Assembly: GCF_001905005.1 (NCBI RefSeq)
Contig: NZ_LWKZ01000027.1
Location: forward strand, 248,001 to 312,000
From: Streptomyces sp. CB02923
Lineage (GTDB): Bacteria; Actinomycetota; Actinomycetes; Streptomycetales; Streptomycetaceae
Reading direction: 5' to 3'
DNA length: 64,000 nucleotides
Of this stretch, positions 1 to 8,137 are shown in pieces; the stretch's first letter is position 1, and every line of letters starts with the position of its first letter. The translations under genes and the position numbers were made by a program. The notes under the pieces were generated by a model, which searched no databases, was not told the DNA's origin, and saw only the letters and a program-made list of their open reading frames with translations.

Positions 1-27
1 GAAGCACACGTGGTAGAAGGCCGTCAT
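1..27 (-). CDS. N-terminus of an unidentified protein (partial, runs off the left edge)
   Basis: Only nine codons are visible, reading M-T-A-F-Y-H-V-C-F from an ATG at 27 towards the left edge. The upstream frame stays open for at least eleven more codons, so the true start could lie further right. The short hydrophobic stretch resembles the first strand of a VOC/glyoxalase-fold protein, but nine residues cannot establish a family. A GGCGGG stretch directly abuts the ATG, which is too close for a good ribosome binding site. Confidence 0.3.
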
Positions 28-81
28 CCCGCCATGATCGGGCACGCCGTCCGCGGCCCGGCTGCCGGGGCGGTCGGGCGG

Positions 82-135
82 CCGCGCCCCGGTGGCGGCC
101 GCGTCCCGATGGCGGCCGCGTCCCGATGGCGGCCG
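82..135. repeat. 17-bp tandem repeat, about three copies
   Basis: The unit CCGCGTCCCGATGGCGG is present twice exactly (99-115 and 116-132), preceded by a diverged copy at 82-98 and followed by a partial copy. It lies between the partial left-edge gene and the stop codon of the Lrp-type regulator. No coding role is apparent. Confidence 0.75.
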
Positions 136-157
136 CGCCCCGGCCCGGCGGCCCGGC

Positions 158-607
158 TCAGCCCGGTGACCCGGAGCTGAAGCGGCGCAGCAGCGGGGAG
201 AGGACCAGGACCGACTTGGTGCGCTCCACGAACGGTTCGCCCGCGATGCGTTCCAGCACCCGTTCGAAGTGCCGCATGTCGGAGGCGAAGACCTGGACGA
301 TGGCGTCCGCCTCACCGGTGACGGTGGAGGCGGACGCCACTTCCGGGTAGCGCGACAGACCCCGGTGGATGGAGTCCGGCGAGGTGTTGCGGCGGCAGAA
401 CAACTCGATGAACCCCTCGGTCTCCCAGCCCAGCGCCGCCGGGTCGACCCGTACCGTGAACCCGGTGATGGCGCCCTCGGCGCGCAGCCGGTCCACCCGG
501 CGTTTGACCGCCGGGGCGGAGAGCCCGACCTCCGCCCCGATGTCGGCGTAGGAACGGCGGGCGTCCTCCGCCAGGGCATGGACGATGCGCTGGTCGAGTT
601 CGTTCAT
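158..607 (-). CDS. Lrp/AsnC family transcriptional regulator
   Basis: This 149-residue protein has the normal size and layout of a feast/famine (Lrp/AsnC) regulator. An N-terminal helix-turn-helix covers about residues 19-46 (S-Y-A-D-I-G ... V-K-R-R-V-D-R-L), and a C-terminal ligand-sensing RAM domain covers 63-140, with the family-typical V-T-G-E-A-D-A-I-V-Q-V strand at 97-107. Such proteins form octamers or hexadecamers that wrap DNA and sense amino acids. The ATG at 607 was chosen because it begins the standard family N-terminus (M-N-E-L-D). It starts 19 bp after the permease stop codon, so the two are almost certainly co-transcribed, suggesting local control of amino-acid uptake. The effector is not predictable from sequence. 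Confidence 0.9.
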   Translation of the reverse strand: MNELDQRIVHALAEDARRSYADIGAEVGLSAPAVKRRVDRLRAEGAITGFTVRVDPAALGWETEGFIELFCRRNTSPDSIHRGLSRYPEVASASTVTGEADAIVQVFASDMRHFERVLERIAGEPFVERTKSVLVLSPLLRRFSSGSPG

Positions 608-626
608 CTGTCGCACTGCGGGTGGA

Positions 627-2102
627 TCACTTCTCTGCGGTGGCCAATCGGGAGCGGCGGATGCCGTAGACGAAGTAGACCACGAGCCCGACGGCCATCC
701 AGACACCGAAGACCACCCAGGTGACCGGGCCGAGGCTGCTCATCATGTACAGGCAGAGCAGGAAGCCGATCGCCGGGAAGACCGGCGCCAGCGGCGTACG
801 GAAGGTGCGCGGCATGTCCGGCTTGGTGAAGCGGAGCACGATCACCGCGATGTTCACCAGCCCGAAGGCGAAGAGCGTGCCGATGCTGGTGGCGTCGGCG
901 AGCTGGCCGAGCGGGACGGCGGCGGCCAGGATGCCGCAGAACAGCGAGACGATGACGGTGTTGGCGCGCGGGGCGCCGGTCTTGGGGTGGACCTTGGAGA
1001 ACACCTTCGGCACCAGTCCGTCGCGGGACATCGCGAACAGGATGCGGGTCTGCCCGTAGAGCACCGTCAGGACGACGCTGGCGATGGCGATGACGGCACC
1101 GGCGGCCAGCAGCACGGACCAGAAGCTCTGCCCGGTGACCTCCTTCATGATCCCGGCGAGCGCGGCCTCCGAGCCCTCGAAGCCCTTCCACGACTTGGCG
1201 CCCACGGCGACCGCCGCGACCAGGCAGTACAGCGTGGTGACGATGATCAGCGACAGCATGATCGCGCGCGGCAGGTCACGCTGCGGGTTCTTGGCCTCCT
1301 CGCCCGCGGTGGAGGCGGCGTCGAAGCCGATGTAGGAGAAGAAGAGGGTGGCTCCGGCGCCGCTGACGCCGGCGATGCCCAGCGGCATGAAGTTGGAGTA
1401 GTTGCCGGAGGAGATGCCCTGGACGGCGACACCGCAGAACAGCAGCAGCGCGATGATCTTGATGGTCACCATGATGGTGTTGGCGCGGGCGCTCTCCTTG
1501 GCGCCGCCCAGCAGGAAGACCATGGCGAGCAGCACGACGATCAGCGCCGGGAGGTTGAAGATCCCGCCGTCGCCGGGCGGCGCGGACAGCGCGGCGGGGA
1601 TGGTGACGCCGATCGTGCCGGACAGCAGCTCGTTGAGGTACTGGCCCCAGCCGACGGCGACCGCCGCGACCGAGACGCCGTACTCCAGGATCAGACACCA
1701 GCCGCAGACCCAGGCGACCAGTTCGCCGAGGGTCGCGTAGGTGTAGGAGTACGACGATCCGGCGACCGGGATGGAGCCCGCCAGCTCCGCGTAGGACAGC
1801 GCGGAGAACAGGGCGGTGACACCGGCGATGACGAACGAGATGATGACGGCCGGGCCGGCCTTGGGCACCGCCTCGCCGAGGATGACGAAGATGCCGGTGC
1901 CCAGCGTCGCACCGATGCTGATCATGGTCAGCTGCCACATGCCCAGCGAGCGGCGCAGGGTGCCACCCTCGCCCTGGCCGCCCTCGGCCACCAGCCGCTC
2001 GACGGACTTGCGCCGCATGAGCCGGGAGCCGAGGCCCCCGGAAGGGGCGGGGGGCCGGGGATCGCTGCCCGCGGAGGGCGGGGCTGCGCCGTGCTCCAAC
2101 AC
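627..2102 (-). CDS. APC-superfamily amino-acid permease (YfnA/CAT-like)
   Basis: A 491-residue integral membrane protein with about 12 hydrophobic segments. The first segment carries the APC signature G-A-T-L-G-T-G-I-F (64-72), and a cytoplasmic loop contains G-F-D-A-A-S-T-A-G-E-E-A-K-N-P-Q-R-D-L-P, typical of the cationic-amino-acid-transporter/YfnA branch. It should import an amino acid by proton symport or exchange; the substrate cannot be told. The GTG start at 2102 has GGAG nine bases upstream; longer readings would run into the promoter region. It is the first gene of a two-gene operon with the Lrp-type regulator downstream. Confidence 0.9.
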   Translation of the reverse strand: MLEHGAAPPSAGSDPRPPAPSGGLGSRLMRRKSVERLVAEGGQGEGGTLRRSLGMWQLTMISIGATLGTGIFVILGEAVPKAGPAVIISFVIAGVTALFSALSYAELAGSIPVAGSSYSYTYATLGELVAWVCGWCLILEYGVSVAAVAVGWGQYLNELLSGTIGVTIPAALSAPPGDGGIFNLPALIVVLLAMVFLLGGAKESARANTIMVTIKIIALLLFCGVAVQGISSGNYSNFMPLGIAGVSGAGATLFFSYIGFDAASTAGEEAKNPQRDLPRAIMLSLIIVTTLYCLVAAVAVGAKSWKGFEGSEAALAGIMKEVTGQSFWSVLLAAGAVIAIASVVLTVLYGQTRILFAMSRDGLVPKVFSKVHPKTGAPRANTVIVSLFCGILAAAVPLGQLADATSIGTLFAFGLVNIAVIVLRFTKPDMPRTFRTPLAPVFPAIGFLLCLYMMSSLGPVTWVVFGVWMAVGLVVYFVYGIRRSRLATAEK

Positions 2103-2398
2103 TGGGGTGGCTCCTTCATCGCTGCCGGTCAAGGTGGGCGGTCGACCGGCAGCGGTCCCCGTGCGCGGGTACGCCGAGACAACCCGCGTCCAAGAAGGGG
2201 AGACCGCCGAGCAGGCGGTCTCCGCCACTCCACGTACAGCGCATGACTGTACGGGTCGCGTGTGAGCTGCCGTAATGCAGGTTCCTTGCGCAACCGTGAA
2301 CTTTTGTTGCGCACCTGGTCCCGCTTCGGTCGTTCGTTGCGCACAAACGACAAATCTCACCGGTTGGGCGTTCTCGCCCACCTCGCCCGTGAACGCGT
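2103..2398. other. Upstream region of the permease/Lrp operon
   Basis: About 300 bases without a gene. It should hold the promoter of the minus-strand permease operon. The only clear structure is a set of three TTGCGCA direct repeats (annotated separately). On the right it is bounded by the terminator of the guaB1-type gene. Confidence 0.6.
2286..2343 (-). promoter_or_regulatory. Three direct repeats TTGCGCA, candidate Lrp-type operator array
   Basis: The heptamer TTGCGCA occurs at 2286-2292, 2307-2313 and 2337-2343, that is at spacings of 21 and 30 bp, close to two and three helical turns. All copies face the same way and sit roughly 185-240 bp upstream of the permease start. Phased half-sites of this kind suit an Lrp/AsnC multimer, and the only such regulator nearby is encoded in the operon itself. 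That the regulator binds here is inference. Confidence 0.45.
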
Positions 2399-2434
2399 CC
2401 GGCCCCGTACCGAAACGTTTCGGTACGGGGCCGG
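2399..2434 (-). terminator. Perfect 36-bp palindrome, terminator of the guaB1-type gene
   Basis: The left arm CCGGCCCCGTACCGAAAC and its exact reverse complement meet with no spacer. It lies 26 bp beyond the stop codon of the minus-strand IMPDH-related gene. There is no strong U-tract, as is common for actinobacterial terminators. It could also insulate the permease promoter region. Confidence 0.8.
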
Positions 2435-2460
2435 ACAGCGTGCTGCCGACGGGCGGCGGG

Positions 2461-3900
2461 TCAGCTCCAGCTGGCGTGCAGCGGCTTGCCCTCCGCGTAG
2501 CCCGCGGCGCTCTGCACGCCGACGACGGCCTTCTCGGCGAACTCCTCCAGGGAGGCCGCGCCCGCGTACGTGCAGGAGCTGCGCACGCCCGCGATGATCG
2601 AGTCGATCAGGTCCTCGACGCCGGGGCGGGCCGGGTCGACGAACATCCGCGAGGTGGAGATGCCCTCCTCGAACAGGCTCTTGCGCGCCCGGTCGTACGC
2701 GGATTCCTCACTCGTACGGTTGCGGACCGCACGCGCCGAGGCCATGCCGAAGCTCTCCTTGTACGGACGTCCGTCGGCGGTGTGCTGGAGGTCGCCGGGC
2801 GACTCGTACGTCCCGGCGAACCACGAGCCGATCATGACGTTGGACGCGCCCGCGGCCAGCGCCATCGCCACGTCGCGCGGGTGGCGCACGCCGCCGTCCG
2901 CCCAGACGTGCTTGCCGTACTTCTTCGCCTCGGCGGCGCACTCCAGGACGGCGGAGAACTGCGGGCGGCCCACGCCGGTCATCATGCGGGTGGTGCACAT
3001 GGCGCCCGGACCCACACCGACCTTGATGATGTCCGCGCCGGCCTCGATCAGGTCGCGCACGCCCGCGGCGGCGACGATGTTGCCCGCCACGATCGGCACC
3101 TGCGGGTCCAGCGCCCGGACGGCCTTGACCGCGCTGATCATCGACTCCTGGTGGCCGTGCGCGGTGTCCACCACGAGGGTGTCCACACCGGCCGCGAGCA
3201 GCGCCTTGGCCTTGCCGGCCACATCGCCGTTGATGCCCACGGCGGCGGCGATGCGCAGCTTGCCGTCGGCGTCGGTGGCGGGCTTGTACAGGGTTGCGCG
3301 CAGGGCGCCCTTGCGGGTCAGGATGCCGGCCAGCATGCCGTCGGCGTCGACCGCCGGGGCCAGCTTGCGGTTGGCGGCGTCGAGCTGGTTGAACGCCTCG
3401 CGGGGGTCGATGTCCGCGTCCAGGACCAGCAGGTCCTTGGACATGACCTCGGAGACCTGGGTGAACCGGTCCACGCCGGCCAGGTCGTGCTCGGTGACGA
3501 TGCCTACGGGGCGGCCGCCCTCGACGACGATCCCCGCGCCGTGCGCCCGCTTGGGCAGCAGCGACAGGGCGTCGGCGACGGTGGCGACCGGGGACAGCAC
3601 GATCGGCGTGTCCAGGACCAGATGACGGCGCTTGACCCAGCTGACGACGTCGGCGACGACCTCGATCGGGATGTCCTGCGGGATGACGACGATGCCGCCG
3701 CGGCGGGCGACGGTCTCGGCCATCCGGCGGCCGGCAATCGCGGTCATGTTGGCGACCACCAGCGGGATGGTCGTGCCGGTGCCGTCCGGCGCGGACAGGT
3801 CCACGCCCTGACGGGAGCCCACCGCGGAGCGGCCGGGCACCATGAACACATCGTCGTACGTCAGGTCGTACGGCGGCTTGACATCGTTCAGAAACTTCAT
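2461..3900 (-). CDS. guaB1: GuaB1-type IMP dehydrogenase-related protein (probable GMP reductase)
   Basis: This 479-residue protein has the IMPDH/GMPR barrel with an inserted CBS pair at about residues 95-205. The active-site loop reads G-V-G-P-G-A-M-C-T-T-R, with the nucleotide-binding cysteine at about 302, and D-T-A-H-G-H at 245-250 is conserved. Actinobacterial GuaB1 proteins are separate from the true IMP dehydrogenase GuaB2, and the mycobacterial member has been shown to act as a GMP reductase (GMP to IMP, NADPH-dependent), with the CBS domains sensing purine nucleotides. The same role is inferred here. It is monocistronic, with an ATG start and its own downstream terminator. Confidence 0.88.
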   Translation of the reverse strand: MKFLNDVKPPYDLTYDDVFMVPGRSAVGSRQGVDLSAPDGTGTTIPLVVANMTAIAGRRMAETVARRGGIVVIPQDIPIEVVADVVSWVKRRHLVLDTPIVLSPVATVADALSLLPKRAHGAGIVVEGGRPVGIVTEHDLAGVDRFTQVSEVMSKDLLVLDADIDPREAFNQLDAANRKLAPAVDADGMLAGILTRKGALRATLYKPATDADGKLRIAAAVGINGDVAGKAKALLAAGVDTLVVDTAHGHQESMISAVKAVRALDPQVPIVAGNIVAAAGVRDLIEAGADIIKVGVGPGAMCTTRMMTGVGRPQFSAVLECAAEAKKYGKHVWADGGVRHPRDVAMALAAGASNVMIGSWFAGTYESPGDLQHTADGRPYKESFGMASARAVRNRTSEESAYDRARKSLFEEGISTSRMFVDPARPGVEDLIDSIIAGVRSSCTYAGAASLEEFAEKAVVGVQSAAGYAEGKPLHASWS

Positions 3901-4384
3901 ACTGGCTCTCTCACCTGCGGATTCACTGCTCGGGCGGGTGGGGAGTCAGCTCCGAACCGGCACCGGTCAGGATGCGGCTCCTAGGACATCATCCCTGATG
4001 AGTGCGGTCCGGGGCGAACCGGTGTTCCCCGGCGCACGTCCGCCCGCCTCCGCCGGGACGGCGCCGGACACCGCGTCAACCCCCCTCACCGACCGCCACC
4101 CAGTGACTCTGTGTCACCTATTTGGCTGGTCTTCGATGGCCCGGACGGCCGGTCACCTGCGGTTCGACGCCGATGTGACCATATGACGGGACGAGAGGTT
4201 CTTGCTGGCCAGCAGGTGGGTAGAACCGTGTACAGGCCGCTTCGGGTGTCGATCCGGGGCGACCGCCGGGCCGCCGAGCGCCTGGGCGATCACTTCGCAA
4301 ATGGATACGTACAGTAACCGCGACGCGCGGTGGCGCCCGGCCCGGCCGGGCGGGACCGCCTCGGCCGTGGGGGAAGGGGAGGAC
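3901..4384. other. Divergent intergenic region guaB1 / PP2C phosphatase
   Basis: About 480 bp between two divergently transcribed genes. No supported coding sequence is seen. It contains the putative BldD box annotated at 4102-4118. The phosphatase frame stays open upstream to about 4202, but that extension has no ribosome binding site or recognisable domain. Confidence 0.6.
4102..4118. promoter_or_regulatory. Putative BldD-binding box
   Basis: The sequence AGTGA-N7-TCACC matches both half-sites of the published BldD consensus (AGTGA, variable spacer, TCACC). It is 267 bp upstream of the phosphatase start and about 200 bp upstream of the guaB1-type gene. BldD is encoded in this window at 37651. 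Binding is inferred from the match only. Confidence 0.45.
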
Positions 4385-5527
4385 ATGCGCGAAGTCCGAC
4401 AGGGCGCCCTGCTGCTGCTCACGGCCGTGGCCGGAGCCGCCGTCGCGGCCTGCGACCTGGCACTGGGGCCGGACGTCAGCCTGGCCGGGCTGCTGCTGAT
4501 CGGCCCGCTGGTGGCCGCGACCAGACTTGAGGGCGCCTGCACGGCCGTGGTCTCGTTCGCCGCCCTGCTCCTGGGCGTGGCCGTCGCCGGACACGAACAC
4601 ACCCTGGCCCGCACCGACCAGCTGCTGTCCCTGACCGTGCTCGCCGCCGCGGCGGCCTACGCGACCTGGGCCTCCGACCGGCAGGCCGCCCTGGACAACC
4701 AGCTCGCCGGCGTCGCCGCCGCGGCCCAGCGCGCCATCCTGCGGCCGACCTCGTTCCGGGTCAGCGGGGCCTCGGTCTGCGCCCGCTACCGCTCCGCCGC
4801 GCCCCGCGCCGTCATCGGCGGCGACCTGTACGCCTTCGCCGACACCCCGAGCGGACTGCGGGTGCTGATCGGCGACGTACGCGGCAAGGGCCTGGAGGCC
4901 GTCCGCCTGTCCGCCGCGGCCATAGGGCACTTCCGCGACTGCGCCTACACCCGCAGCAACCTCGCCGAGGTGGCCGAGGAGGTCGACCGGCGGCTGATCG
5001 ACGACCTCGGCCCCGAGGACTTCATCACCGCCGTGATAGCCGAGATCTCCCCCGGCCGGCTGCGGCTGGTCAACTGCGGTCACCACCCGCCCCTGCACCT
5101 GCCCGCCGCCGGGCCGCCCGTCCTGCTCACCCCGTCCGAACCGACCACGCCCATCGGGCTGCTGCCGCTGCCGCGGGTGCAGGAGGTGGAGCTGGCCCCC
5201 GGCGACCGGCTGCTGCTGTACACCGACGGCCTCGCCGAGGCCCGCGACCCCGACGGCACGATGCTCGACCTGGCCGGCCTGCTGCCGGCCTGTTCGCTGC
5301 CCGACCTCAACGACGCCATCGAGGCGGTGCTGTCGACGATGTGCCGGCACACCCACGGCGCCCAGGACGACGACGTCGCCCTCGTCCTCGTCGAGCTGGA
5401 GCCGAGCATGCCCCGGCAGCACCACACCCCTACGACGCCCGCCGTCACCCGTACGAGTGCCGAGCCCCCCGGTGGTCTCGCGGACCGGGCCGGCTGCCCT
5501 TCGTCCTCCGCCGCGGTGTCCGACTGA
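4385..5527 (+). CDS. Membrane-anchored PP2C-type (SpoIIE domain) Ser/Thr phosphatase
   Basis: A 380-residue protein. The first ~100 residues contain about four hydrophobic segments (roughly 8-24, 32-46, 52-70, 80-96), followed by a SpoIIE/PP2C-like domain. Metal-binding motifs are visible: G-G-D-L-Y at 145-149, I-G-D-V-R-G-K-G at 162-169, the N-C-G-H-H-P-P-L strand, and L-L-L-Y-T-D-G-L-A-E-A. In Streptomyces such proteins usually dephosphorylate anti-sigma-factor antagonists. No anti-sigma partner lies nearby, so the target is unknown. The ATG at 4385 is preceded by GGGGAGGAC. The C-terminus ends inside a 24-bp tandem repeat that reiterates its stop codon, so the last ~20 residues may be recently altered. 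Confidence 0.85.
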   Translation: MREVRQGALLLLTAVAGAAVAACDLALGPDVSLAGLLLIGPLVAATRLEGACTAVVSFAALLLGVAVAGHEHTLARTDQLLSLTVLAAAAAYATWASDRQAALDNQLAGVAAAAQRAILRPTSFRVSGASVCARYRSAAPRAVIGGDLYAFADTPSGLRVLIGDVRGKGLEAVRLSAAAIGHFRDCAYTRSNLAEVAEEVDRRLIDDLGPEDFITAVIAEISPGRLRLVNCGHHPPLHLPAAGPPVLLTPSEPTTPIGLLPLPRVQEVELAPGDRLLLYTDGLAEARDPDGTMLDLAGLLPACSLPDLNDAIEAVLSTMCRHTHGAQDDDVALVLVELEPSMPRQHHTPTTPAVTRTSAEPPGGLADRAGCPSSSAAVSD

Positions 5528-5610
5528 CGCGCCGCCGCGGTCTCCGACTGACGCACGGCCACGGTCTCCGGCTGACGCGCGGCCGTGGTGTCCGACTGAC
5601 GCACGGCCGT
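5515..5610 (+). repeat. 24-bp tandem repeat carrying the phosphatase stop codon, four copies
   Basis: TGA triplets recur in the same frame at 5525, 5549, 5573 and 5597, each inside a diverged 24-bp unit resembling GGTSTCCGACTGACGCRCGG. Because 24 is a multiple of three, each unit reads V-S-D-stop-R-(A/T)-A in the phosphatase frame. The first TGA is the actual stop codon. The array lies before the convergent CNNM/CBS gene. Confidence 0.8.
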
Positions 5611-5620
5611 GCCGGAGCCG

Positions 5621-6670
5621 TCACGGTTCCCGGTCCGCCATCCGGCGGCGGTCGTCCGGATCCGGCGGGCCCACCAGCTCGTCCAGCACATCGGTCATGG
5701 TCACGAAGCCGAGCACCGCGCCCTGCTCGCCGCTGACGGCGGCCAGCTGCGTACCGGCCGCCCGCATCGCGGTCAGGGTGTCGTCCAGCGGGGTGCCGCG
5801 GCCGACCCGCGGCATGGGGCGCAGCGCGTCCCGGGGGAACGGCCGGTCCCGGCCGGTGACGCCGAGGGTGTCCTTGATGTGGAGGTAGCCGAGGACCGTG
5901 CCGCCCGGCCCGGTGACCGGCAGCCGGGAGAATCCGGCGCGGGCCGCGGTGCGTTCCAGCTCGTCGGGGGTGACGTTCCGGTCGACGGTGACCATGTCCG
6001 CGAACGGTACGAGCAGTCTGCCGACGGGCCGCCGGCCGAGTTCCAGCGCGTCCCGCAGCCGCTCGCCGCCGGTGTCGGAGAGCAGCCCGGCGTGGCGCGA
6101 CTCCTGGACGATACGGGCGAGTTCCTCGTCCGTGAAGGCGGCGGCGACCTCGTTCTGCGGCTCGATCCTGGCGAGCCGCAGCAGGGCGTTGGCGAGCGCG
6201 TTGATGCTCACGACGACCGGGCGCAGCGCGCGGGTGAGGGCCACCAGCGGCGGCCCCAGCAGCAGCGCGGCACGCTCCGGCGCGGCCAGGGCGACGTTCT
6301 TGGGGACCATCTCGCCGACGAGCATGTGCAGGTAGGTGGCCAGCGTCAGCGCCAGTACGAAAGCGATCGGGTGGACCAGCCCGTGCGGGACGTGCAGCGC
6401 CTCGAAGGCCGGCTCGGCGAGGTGGGCGATGGCCGGTTCGGCCATCGCGCCGAGGAGCAGCGAGGAGGCGGTGACGCCCAGTTGGGCGGTGGCGAGCATC
6501 TCGGAGAGGTGTTCCAGGCCCCACAGCACCCGGGCGGCCCGCCGGTCCCCGGCCTTGGCGCGCGGGTCGATCTGGCTGCGCCGTACGGAGATCATCGCGA
6601 ATTCGCCGCCGACGAAGAAGGCGTTGCTGAGCAACGTCAGCGCGGCGACGGCCAGTTGGAGGGCGGTCAC
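5621..6670 (-). CDS. CNNM/CBS-domain (hemolysin family) membrane protein, copy 1
   Basis: A 349-residue protein with an N-terminal DUF21/CNNM transmembrane domain (about 1-180, with the conserved L-V-G-E-M-V-P-K-N motif near 118-126) and a pair of CBS domains at roughly 205-325. Proteins of this architecture are linked to Mg2+/Co2+ efflux or homeostasis; the old hemolysin label is historical. Unlike its upstream paralogue it lacks the C-terminal CorC/HlyC accessory domain. Its ATG overlaps the paralogue's TGA by four bases (ATGA), so the two are translationally coupled and may form a heterodimer. Confidence 0.88.
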   Translation of the reverse strand: MTALQLAVAALTLLSNAFFVGGEFAMISVRRSQIDPRAKAGDRRAARVLWGLEHLSEMLATAQLGVTASSLLLGAMAEPAIAHLAEPAFEALHVPHGLVHPIAFVLALTLATYLHMLVGEMVPKNVALAAPERAALLLGPPLVALTRALRPVVVSINALANALLRLARIEPQNEVAAAFTDEELARIVQESRHAGLLSDTGGERLRDALELGRRPVGRLLVPFADMVTVDRNVTPDELERTAARAGFSRLPVTGPGGTVLGYLHIKDTLGVTGRDRPFPRDALRPMPRVGRGTPLDDTLTAMRAAGTQLAAVSGEQGAVLGFVTMTDVLDELVGPPDPDDRRRMADREP

Positions 6671-8010
6671 GGCCGCTCCTCTCCCCCGCCGGCGGTCCGG
6701 GCGCCCGGCGAGGACGACCCGGCGGGCGCCGTCACCCGTACCCGCTCGGCCCGGTGGCGGCGCGCCGCCAGCACCGTCAGCCGCCAGCCGTCCGCCACGC
6801 CCACCTCGTCACCGGGCTCCGGGATCCGGCCGAGCCGGGTGGCGAGCAGTCCGGCGAGCGTCTCGTACGGCCCTTCGGGCGCCTCCAGGCCGATCCCGGC
6901 CAGCCCGTCCAGGCGCACCCCGCCGTCCGCCTCCCAGGACCGCGCCCCGGTCCGCAGCAGCTCCGGGCCCGCCACCGGGTCGTGCTCGTCCCGTACGTCG
7001 CCGACGATCTCCTCGACGATGTCCTCCAGGGTGACGATCCCGGCCGTGCCGCCGTACTCGTCGATCACCACGGCCATGGAGCGGACCGTGCGCAGCCGGT
7101 CGAGCAGCCGGTCGACGGGCAGCGACTCCGGCACCAGCACGGGTTCGGCGGCCAGCTCCGCGACGGTGGTGGCGGTCCGCCGCTCCGGGGCGAGCGCGAG
7201 GACGTCGCGGATGTGGACGGTGCCGGTGACCTCGTCCAGCCCGCCGCGGTACACGGGGAAGCGGGACAGTCCGGTGGCCAGGGTCAACGTGGCCGCGTCG
7301 GCCGCCGTGGCGTGCGCCTCCAGGGCCCGTACCTCCACCCGTGGCGTCATGACGTTCTGCGCGGTCAGCTCGCCCAGGTGCAGGGTCCGTACGAACAGCT
7401 CCGCCGAGTCGGCGGGCAGCGCGCCCTCCTGCGCCGAATAGCGGGCCAGGGAGACCAGTTCGGCCGGGCTGCGGGAGGACGCCAGCTCCTCGGTGGGCTC
7501 CAGCCCGAAGCGCCGTACGAGCCGGTTGGCGGACTGGTTCAGATGGCGGATGAACGGTGCGAAGGCGGCGCTGAAGGCGCGCAGCGGCCCGGCCACGAGC
7601 CGGGCCACGTGCAGCGGCCGGGAGATCGCCCAGTTCTTGGGGACCAGTTCGCCGACGACCATCAGCACCACCGTGGACACACCGACTCCGAGCGCGGACG
7701 CGACGCCGGGGGCCACCGTGCCCGGCAGTCCGGCCGCCGTGAGCGGGCCGCGCAGCAGCGCCGCCAGGGACGGTTCCGCGAGCATGCCGATGACCAGTGA
7801 CGTCACGGTGATGCCCAGCTGGGCGCCGGACAGCTGGAACGCGAGGGCGCGGACGGCGCCCAGCACCCTTTCGGCCCCCCGCTCCCCCTCCTCCACCGCG
7901 CGCTCCACCACGCTGCGCTCGACCGTCGTCAGCGAGAACTCCGCCGCGACGAACACGGCACAGGCCAGCGTGAGCGCCAACGCCACCAGTAGGAGCAGTA
8001 CCTCGGCCAC
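6667..8010 (-). CDS. CNNM/CBS/CorC-domain (hemolysin family) membrane protein, copy 2
   Basis: A 447-residue paralogue of the downstream gene. It has an N-terminal CNNM domain of about 190 residues (with V-V-G-E-L-V-P-K-N-W), then two CBS domains (M-T-P-R-V-E-V and V-I-D-E-Y-G-G-T-A-G-I-V-T-L-E-D regions), then a C-terminal CorC/HlyC transporter-associated domain ending in a basic tail. This is the full-length family layout. The GTG start at 8010 follows GGGAGG with seven bases spacing. A longer reading frame to about 8478 overlaps the DUF2809 gene and lacks conserved sequence. Predicted role: divalent cation efflux or regulation. Confidence 0.88.
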   Translation of the reverse strand: MAEVLLLLVALALTLACAVFVAAEFSLTTVERSVVERAVEEGERGAERVLGAVRALAFQLSGAQLGITVTSLVIGMLAEPSLAALLRGPLTAAGLPGTVAPGVASALGVGVSTVVLMVVGELVPKNWAISRPLHVARLVAGPLRAFSAAFAPFIRHLNQSANRLVRRFGLEPTEELASSRSPAELVSLARYSAQEGALPADSAELFVRTLHLGELTAQNVMTPRVEVRALEAHATAADAATLTLATGLSRFPVYRGGLDEVTGTVHIRDVLALAPERRTATTVAELAAEPVLVPESLPVDRLLDRLRTVRSMAVVIDEYGGTAGIVTLEDIVEEIVGDVRDEHDPVAGPELLRTGARSWEADGGVRLDGLAGIGLEAPEGPYETLAGLLATRLGRIPEPGDEVGVADGWRLTVLAARRHRAERVRVTAPAGSSSPGARTAGGGEERP

Positions 8011-8137
8011 CGCGTCACCTCCCGCCGCACCTCGGTGCCCGGCGGCGGGCGGGTGAAACATCGCGCGCGCCGGACGGGCGGGGGAGGCAGCGTGCGGCCG
8101 GGTCCCTGTGGCAGGCCCGGGGTACGGGCGTACCGGG

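Noticed and set aside
585..2246. Plus-strand 553-residue frame opposite the permease
   Set aside because: It is antisense to a clear transporter, is Asp/Gly/Arg-rich throughout and has no motif.
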